DNA from: Prinsepia uniflora
Lineage: Eukaryota > Streptophyta > Magnoliopsida > Rosales > Rosaceae
Direction: 5' to 3'
DNA: 64,000 nt
Assembly (NCBI GenBank): GCA_032719365.1
Contig: CM064871.1
Span: 26,323,566-26,387,565, forward strand
The notes under the pieces were generated by a model. That model saw nothing but the letters and a program-made list of their open reading frames with translations, was not told the DNA's origin and ran no database searches. The translations under genes and the position numbers were made by a program. This document shows, one piece after another, positions 57,948 to 64,000 of this stretch; position 1 is the stretch's first letter; every line of letters starts with the position of its first letter.

Positions 57948-58498
57948 GTATCTTTTGTACGCCTTTGAGTTTTTTATTATTATTATTTTTTTATTTTTTT
58001 TTTATGAGGAGTTAGATTTTTAGTGGATTGTGTTTGAGAATGAGAAGGGTTGGAGAATTTATAGATGAAGGAGATGAAGGAAAAGTGGAGGGAAGAAAAG
58101 TTGAATTTGAGTAGGTTTAGGGTTTAGGTACCTTAACAAACTTTTGTGAAAATAAGATGTTTTGAGTAGGTGGGATTAGCATTATGTCGCTTCTAGCTAT
58201 GTAGCTCCCATTTTGACTTGCATTTTGGCTTCATATTGCTCTTAACAATTGTTCACCAAAAGGAGAGGAGCACCCAGCAATGGCTTCATAAGACCAAGAT
58301 TTTCATTCTGAAATTACTATTTGAATCTTTATTTTCATTCTTACTATTGACATTTTAATATTTACTTGAGATCTTTTTAAATTCACATGAAAAAAGAAAA
58401 ATTGGACTTTTTTATGCAGAAAATTTGAATCTTTAATTTATTCCCCCAAAGATGTTGAAAACAGAGTTGGTTTGAATAATGGTTCTTCTCCTTCTTAG
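57948..58498. other. Upstream region of LTPG gene 2
   Basis: A poly-T/TTA tract at 57971-58003 and AT-rich sequence with no ORF. The promoter of gene 2 should lie here, with a TATA candidate on the minus strand near 58050 (CTATAAATTC in reverse complement of 58052-58061). Confidence 0.4.
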
Positions 58499-59205
58499 TA
58501 GGAGTGGGCATATTATCCCGAAATACCGAAATCATCCCGTCCCGTATCATACTAAATCGGAAAAAAAATCGAATAGCAAAACCGAAAGGATGATCGGTAC
58601 CGTACCGATTTAAATCGGTACGGGATCGATTTCGATGTTACGGAATACCGTTCTATATCGAAACCGAACCGGTTTTAATTTTTTTTAATTAATTAAAAAT
58701 TAAATTAAATTCAACAATAAAAAACTCCTAATAAATCTAATAGCTAATGATGGATTTAATTGTATATTAATTTAGTTGATAGATTTAATTGTATATTAAT
58801 TTAGTTGGTAGATTTAATTGTATTTTAAGAGTTTTTTAGTTGATGAATTTAATACTTTGTTAGAGTTTTTTTAGTTAATGTTGTTAATTTTAGTTGATGT
58901 ATTGATATTGATTAAGTTATGAAATTTCTATACATTTTGAACAATATTTTTACCCAACAAGAGTCCTAATTTTTGAATTTTATCAAAATGTTGATTTTAG
59001 ACATTGAATCAAGTAATAAATAAATTAAATTATGAATTTGGCTTCAAAACCAAAACCGTACCGAAACCATATCGAACATAATCGATACAGTACGGTATTA
59101 ATTTTATATTTAGAAATATCATACCGTATTGAACCGGTTAAGATTATTTGATACTGTTCCGATATCACTTTTATACCGAAACATAACGAACCATACACAG
59201 GACTA
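58499..59205. mobile_element. hAT-like non-autonomous element (MITE)
   Basis: A 707-bp AT-rich element starts TAGGAGTGGGCAT and ends ATACACAGGACTA, an imperfect terminal inverted repeat. It is flanked by an 8-bp duplication CTTCTTAG/CTTCTTAC (58491-58498 and 59206-59213, one mismatch). Subterminal regions carry many ACCGAAA/CGGTA repeats in both orientations. No transposase ORF is present. Eight-base duplications and these termini fit hAT. Confidence 0.75.
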
Positions 59206-59213
59206 CTTCTTAC

Positions 59214-60029
59214 AGCTTAATCATATAGACATCTCTCCCATGCCAACATTTTGTTGTCAACTTTGTGTGCAAAGACAGATAAAGAGTAGATGACATCCTC
59301 TCATACAGGTGTTATAACGCCACTCATTGTTCACATTCCTAAGCTCAAGTCTAACTTTTCTTTTGCTTCAAGCTACCAACAATGTTCTCATTGCCAATAA
59401 AACATTGTAATTAGAATACTCACATATAATCACTTCACCTATTATGAGTAAATATTTATTAATTATAATAGCAGACTATGTATTATGATACCTGATTGCT
59501 TATAATATAACTATATAAATTAAATATACTACGTGATCATAATACCATATTATTCTATAATTTTTTAATAAACATGTGAATTAGTTTTAAAAGATAACGG
59601 AAATAATCAAAATATTTACCGTCCCATCGGAGAGATATTGTATGAAAACAAATTAGTAACCCATTTCTCCATATTCTTCTTCCCACTTCTCAGCTAGATA
59701 ACCAAAAACAGTAGAAGTTGGTCGCCCAAGAACCAACCTTCAAACTGGTCTCTTATGCCAGCTATGCCACAAAAATTGAATTCAATCTTATGATCAAAGC
59801 TTCAAACTACAAAGAACCCCATTATGAAATAATACAATTAGGAATTGTTAGGTTACCCAATTAAGCTTGCATTTTTGTCCTTTTTCTTCATCAATACCCC
59901 TACAAAAACCCCCACAAGGCTCTTCAACTTCACCAAATCAACCAAACAATCAAACATATCAATACAAACATATTCCCAACTCATCCTCTCAAACAATTTC
60001 TCAGAAAAATTCAACCTTTTCTTATTGCG
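59214..60029. other. Upstream region of LTPG gene 3
   Basis: AT-rich, without a gene. The stretch directly upstream (59880-60029) is C/A-rich with CAA and TCA runs typical of a plant 5' leader. Confidence 0.4.
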
Positions 60030-60712
60030 ATGGCACAAAGAATGGAGCTGATCAGTCTGGTCCTCGTCGTGGTGACTGTGTTCTTGTCAAAGGCAACAGC
60101 TCAATCTGGCTGCACAAATGTGATCATCAGCATGTCTCCTTGCCTAAACTACATCACCGGCAACTCCTCAACCCCGTCTTCACGATGCTGCACGCAACTT
60201 GCCAGCGTTGTCCAGTCATCTCCTCAGTGCTTGTGTGAGGTCCTTAATGGTGGAGGATCATCATTAGGGATCAATGTCAATCAGACTCAAGCCCTGGCAT
60301 TGCCTGGTGCCTGCAACGTTCAGACTCCACCTCTCAGAAAATGCAAAAATGGTAACTACCCAGATGATTATTTTTTCATGTATTTTTTTAGTCTACGTTG
60401 ATTTCAGTCTTGTACTAATTGCTTGCACATTGCTACATTAGCTGCTGCTCCAGCTGATTCTCCTGCAGGAACAACACCAGATTCTCCTTCAGGTACTGAA
60501 TTGTAACTTCATACAAATCTGCGATTCATTGGGATTTTTTACCCTAGTCTGCTCCATTCGAATGTTGATGTTCATGTTGTGCAGGAACCGGATCAAAAAC
60601 AGTACCATCCACTCAAGATGGCTCTTCGGATGGAAACTCCATGAAGTTGTCTGCGACTCAGCTCTTCTCCGGTCTCTTGGCTGCAGGATACGCTACCTTC
60701 ACATTGTGCTGA
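60030..60712 (+). CDS. GPI-anchored lipid-transfer protein (LTPG), gene 3
   Basis: Exons 60030-60351, 60442-60492 and 60585-60712 join in frame to 166 aa. The signal peptide is [20 protein letters not shown] with cleavage near ATAQ-25. The eight-cysteine motif is C28-X9-C38-X14-CC-X12-C67-X-C69-X25-C95-X9-C105, with [14 protein letters not shown] short Ala/Pro/Ser linker ([18 protein letters not shown]) follows, then a small-residue ω-site region (DGSSDGNSM) and a hydrophobic tail ([16 protein letters not shown]) for GPI anchoring. The likely role is lipid binding at the cell surface or cuticle. All three LTPG genes have the same three-exon pattern with a phase-1 intron directly after the cysteine domain, supporting common descent. 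An alternative start at Met5 is possible. Confidence 0.88.
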
Positions 60713-61521
60713 TTTTCTCTTCGATTCGCCTGCATTTTCGAGTTCCGCGTCTTCCTAAATACATACACATACATACTCTTGATGTTCTATTGCCTTTATA
60801 TTTCGAATTTGAATTTGGTCGTCAGATATACATGCATTTGTTATTCATTGTGAGACCTCAGAGAGGTTGATATGGTTTTTGTATTAATGAAGAGGCATTC
60901 TTGCTATCTTCCCTTTTTGATAATAAAGGTTTCTATAGCTTACACCTAAAGCAGCATAGAATTTTCTCCAAAGTGCTTGAATCACATAGCAAAGAAGTTA
61001 ACAACTATGCAAAATCAATATCTTAGAAGCAATGGCATTACATATATGATGGGGTCCTTAGAATATAATGCATGGGGTGATTTTACAAACAGGCATTTCA
61101 ATCTCATCGCTCTGGTACGAGTATGCCCGGCCAGTTCGCATTTAAACATTTGCATTCCCAGCATGGCAAGCAGATATTTCTCAACCAGTTGAAGAAAAAT
61201 TTGAATTCCTTTTGAGGTATCCGTGACCAGCAGGCAAAGGCGTTCTAAGACTCTGCATGACATGTAAACTGAAAATCCATCCTCATGTATCTACACCAGT
61301 TGTTCTCATTATATATTTCTTCTACCCAAAATTTTCAACAAAACATCTCGCCTTGTATTCTTTGATTGATGTAATTTCGACTCCTCACCATAAATATAAG
61401 CTCATAATATCCTCAAATTTTTGTAACTAAATTACCAAGTTAGAGGAACACAAAAATCCAACTGGGCACAAATATGAGATAAATGCATTCATTTCATCTT
61501 TCTCCGCAAACCTGAAGCACC
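60713..61521. other. Intergenic region between LTPG gene 3 and CDC73 (convergent)
   Basis: It holds the 3' UTRs of both convergent genes. AATAAAGG at 60933-60940 is a poly(A)-signal candidate for the plus-strand gene. The short ORFs here look fortuitous. Confidence 0.45.
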
Positions 61522-63068
61522 TCATGAATGTGACCGTGACCGGACGAATTCTTCTAGTCTGTCCCACACCTCCAATGCCGCGGCTCTATCTTGATGTCGC
61601 TTATTCTTGCTAATCTACAAAATCAAATTGAATGAGAACAGAACAAACAAAGAACACAAATCAAGTGGAAGATGCAGTGACAATGGTTGCAATGACAAAA
61701 GAAAGACCCTAACTAGCATAAAACAACTACAATTATAGAAGCAAAGCAGGTCGAGATGGCGAAAAGAGGCTCACCGAGATGATCTTCACATTCCACTGCT
61801 TCACAATCTTTGCTGACTCTACACTATCATCTTCGAAACGCATGAAAAATCCCATAACTGCAAAATACAATCCAGCATACATAAACAACCCAAAAATCAT
61901 GTCAGCTAAAAAAACAAGGATAGTTTCAAAATCAACATAAAAACCAAAAATCTCAATCACCAGGATAACTATTTTACAATGCAATTAAGGTAAGAACAAA
62001 GAAGTTCCGCCTACTCTTATTGAAAATCTCAACATGGTCCTTAAAAGGCCAATCTTTGAACTGCCATTCCTTCCCCAACACGAAAACCGCCACAACCCGG
62101 TCCCAATCTTCGGCCTTCAAGGCCGAGGGCTTATCCCTGACCTCATACGCCGTCACCACCCGATCCCTATCCCTACTGAACTTCTTCTGCACCGTCACAC
62201 AGTCAGGCTTTGCCCCTTTCATCTGCTTCACCTTCACTTCAGTTGGTATATAAACCCCATCTTCCAAAAACTCCTTCACATTGTGAATTGTAATTAGCGT
62301 CTGAAACGCACTGGGCACCAAAATTATGGGCACGCCTTCCCCAATTTTACCTCCCTTGAGGTGCAGTTTGGCCTTTGTATTCGGGTCGTAACCCGATTCA
62401 TCTCCGAACCCGGTCAAGCCCCTCTCGTCCGAACCCATTAGCCTACTCTTCGCCACCAACCCATCTTTCCTCTGCTGGGACTCAATACGCTGCCGTTCCT
62501 CTTCTCGCTTCGTCGCCGAAGTCAAAACACCGTAAAAGTTTCTCCCTTTACACTCCAACAAGCCCTCTCTGTCCTTCAACGGCCTCTCGCTCGAAAAGAT
62601 CAACGACATATAGTCAACCGGCGTCTCGATTTGACTGAAAACCCTAGAATCAGTAACGGGGAAATCGTTGTTGTCGCTGTGGTTGATATCGATGCTGTTG
62701 TGATCGATAGTAGAGAGTTTAAGGTGGATGGCGTCGTTTTGAGGTGGGAGAAGGAATTCTATGGAGTCGGAAGATGAGATCTGTCCGGTGAGGTAGTCGA
62801 GGAGGGGCTTCCGGTCGGGAAAAGTGACGGAGGGGATCCCCTGGGTGCGGGCGCTCTGGATGTAGTCTGTGTGCTTGGCGTTGTGGTTGGTGACGTAGTA
62901 AAGTAGAGTTTCGAGGGTGTAAAGATTTCCTTGCTTGGAGCGGTAGGCGGTCTCGGCGTGGCAGGGGAAGGTGTAGTCGGAACCAAATCGGAACTCGTCG
63001 TTGACTCGTACAATTTTGTCCAGCTCACCGCGGATTGTGAAGTCGCGGAGGGCCGACAGTGGGTCCAT
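61522..63068 (-). CDS. CDC73: CDC73/parafibromin homologue (Paf1 complex subunit)
   Basis: Exons 63068-62015, 61857-61775 and 61614-61522 (minus) join in frame to 409 aa, close to the 415 aa of the Arabidopsis protein. CDC73 is a subunit of the nuclear Paf1 complex, which travels with RNA polymerase II and promotes H3K4/H3K36 methylation; in Arabidopsis it is needed for normal FLC expression. Seen: the N-terminal MDPLSALRDFTIRGELDKIVR with TLLYYVTNH (about residues 1-60), the central PVDYMSLIFSSERPLKDREGLLECKGRNFYGVL, and the C-terminal Ras-like domain from GEGVPIILVPSAFQTLITIHNVKEFLEDGVYIP. The domain continues through ALKAEDWDRVVAVFVLGKEWQFKDWPFKDHVEIFNK across both introns (IMGFFMRFEDDSVESAK; IISISKNKRHQDRAAALEVW). 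It ends EEFVRSRSHS. No breaks were seen. Confidence 0.93.
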
Positions 63069-63594
63069 GTCTGATGATGTTCTTGCTGGCGGAGGCAGAG
63101 TGGAAGTCGAGACACTGTTGACATCGGAGAGTGGAAGTCGAGAAGTATTTAGCGGGGCTTTTGGGTCGACTCTGTTAATACATTAATTACGGGCCTTGGA
63201 TTCACATAGAGCACGATTCGGCCTGCTTCACCCTTAAACCCGAAAGCGAACCATTACATTAACCGTCTGGTTCTGTTTGAATGGTCCGGTCTGATTTTTT
63301 TCGTTTAGGCTTCCGTCCATTTGTTTTTAGTTGAGTTCTTGTAGAGTGCGTAGTTTCGGATTTCAGTTGCTTTTGTTTAGGCATCCGTCCGTTAGTTGTG
63401 TTGGGTTACCGTGGAGTGGGTAGTTTCAAATTCAAGACGGTAAGGAGTAAAGTTGATACAAATATTTTCTTACCAGCAAATACTAGCATTAGTTTGAAAG
63501 TAGACTTTAATTTTTTTTCGATCTATGGATATTCAGGAAGAGGATTAACATTTTCGGTGTCGATTTCGTCGCATACAAAATTTCAAATAAGACA
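63069..63594. other. Upstream region of CDC73
   Basis: Promoter and leader of the minus-strand CDC73 gene are expected here. TTCCGTCC/GCATCCGTCC-type repeats occur near 63311 and 63382. No other gene is seen. Confidence 0.4.
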
Positions 63595-63720
63595 ATGAAA
63601 TTGCATACATAAATTTGTGTTGGTATGGTTTCTAATACCTCAATCTAATTGACGAACATGAAATTGCATACATAAATTTGTGTTGGTATGGTTTCTAATA
63701 CCTCAATCTAATTGACGAAC
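63595..63720. repeat. Perfect 63-bp tandem duplication
   Basis: 63595-63657 and 63658-63720 are identical (each begins ATGAAATTGCATACATAAAT and ends TTGACGAAC). Perfect identity indicates a very recent event. Confidence 0.9.
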
Positions 63721-63993
63721 AAGAAAAACACACACACTTTTGGGGAAAATTTCTCTTGTTTTTTTTTTTTCTTAAATTGAATGCAGTTTACAATTTAAAT
63801 AGCTTACTCAAAATACAAGCTAAAATTGTGGAGCAATCCCACAACTCAAACATATTGGCCTAGTTGCCTCAGCAACTTCTTATCTATTGAACCACTATCC
63901 ATAGTTTCTAGGACAAATCAGAATAGGTCAACAGACTTAAGGAAATAAGCTAATTGAAATAATAAGCATTTAACTAAAACACAAACTCTAACA
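63721..63993 (-). mobile_element. Probable Copia-type 3' LTR edge, running off the window
   Basis: At the window end the minus strand reads GGGAGTG (polypurine-tract like) followed by TGTTAGAGTTTGTGTTTTAG, a common start of plant Copia LTRs. Inside, CTATTTAAATTG (reverse of about 63792-63803) could be its TATA region. The inner end is not defined and the rest of the element lies outside. Confidence 0.35.
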
Positions 63994-64000
63994 CACTCCC

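Noticed and set aside
1..64000. tRNA, rRNA or pararetroviral sequence
   Set aside because: I saw no cloverleaf-like A/B boxes, rRNA stretches or pararetrovirus coat or movement motifs; the tRNA-like 12-mers are primer-binding sites only. A tRNAscan run would settle the tRNA question.

Overview
The window is nuclear DNA from a eudicot plant. The evidence is spliced plant genes with GT-AG introns (an SDE3-type RNA helicase, a CDC73/parafibromin homologue and three GPI-anchored lipid-transfer proteins) beside about 49 kb of nested plant LTR retrotransposons of the Tat/Retand, Athila and Tekay/Del chromovirus lineages. I cannot name the species. No bacterial, organellar or viral segment was seen.

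Layout. 1-3060: decayed Tat/Retand-type Ty3/Gypsy debris, with pol pieces on the minus strand and a coiled-coil extra ORF on the plus strand. 3221-8557: an Athila-like non-autonomous element (+) with both LTRs truncated. 8558-21625: a truncated chromovirus-type LTR (-), split by a complete chromovirus at 9214-19750 (element A; 2.94 and 2.985 kb LTRs, TSD CCACT, gag-pol broken by only two nonsense codons). 21626-22315: unassigned. 22316-30740: a degenerate Athila element (-) with its 5' LTR and a 236-bp solo mini-LTR inserted in its RT region. 30765-31055: a 48-bp minisatellite fused to the gag start of a truncated chromovirus. 31296-49425: a chromovirus (-) (element C; 3007-bp LTRs) whose pol is interrupted by a younger 7.5-kb element (D, 36009-43547, TSD CCTTC) that has an intact gag and no pol. 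Element C shares its left LTR with the truncated copy, giving an LTR-internal-LTR-internal array.

49426-64000 is the gene-bearing part. SDE3 (+) is a small-RNA pathway helicase. It is followed by two LTPG genes on the minus strand, a hAT-like MITE (58499-59205), a third LTPG gene (+), the Paf1-complex gene CDC73 (-), and the edge of a probable Copia LTR. Exon coordinates were read by eye from splice signals; all four complete gene models close in frame.

For the hunt, the most interesting signals are in the LTRs. Four chromovirus LTR families carry arrays of short hairpins at about the same distance from the LTR end, and in two families the arms change in a compensatory way. A second hairpin sits just before the polypurine tract. 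A dense ACGT-core (bZIP-type) array lies in element A's LTR. Element D looks like a young gag-only (TR-GAG type) parasite of pol-bearing relatives. In the genes, SDE3 has a 7-codon upstream ORF whose stop overlaps the main start codon, and a much reduced GW-rich tail.
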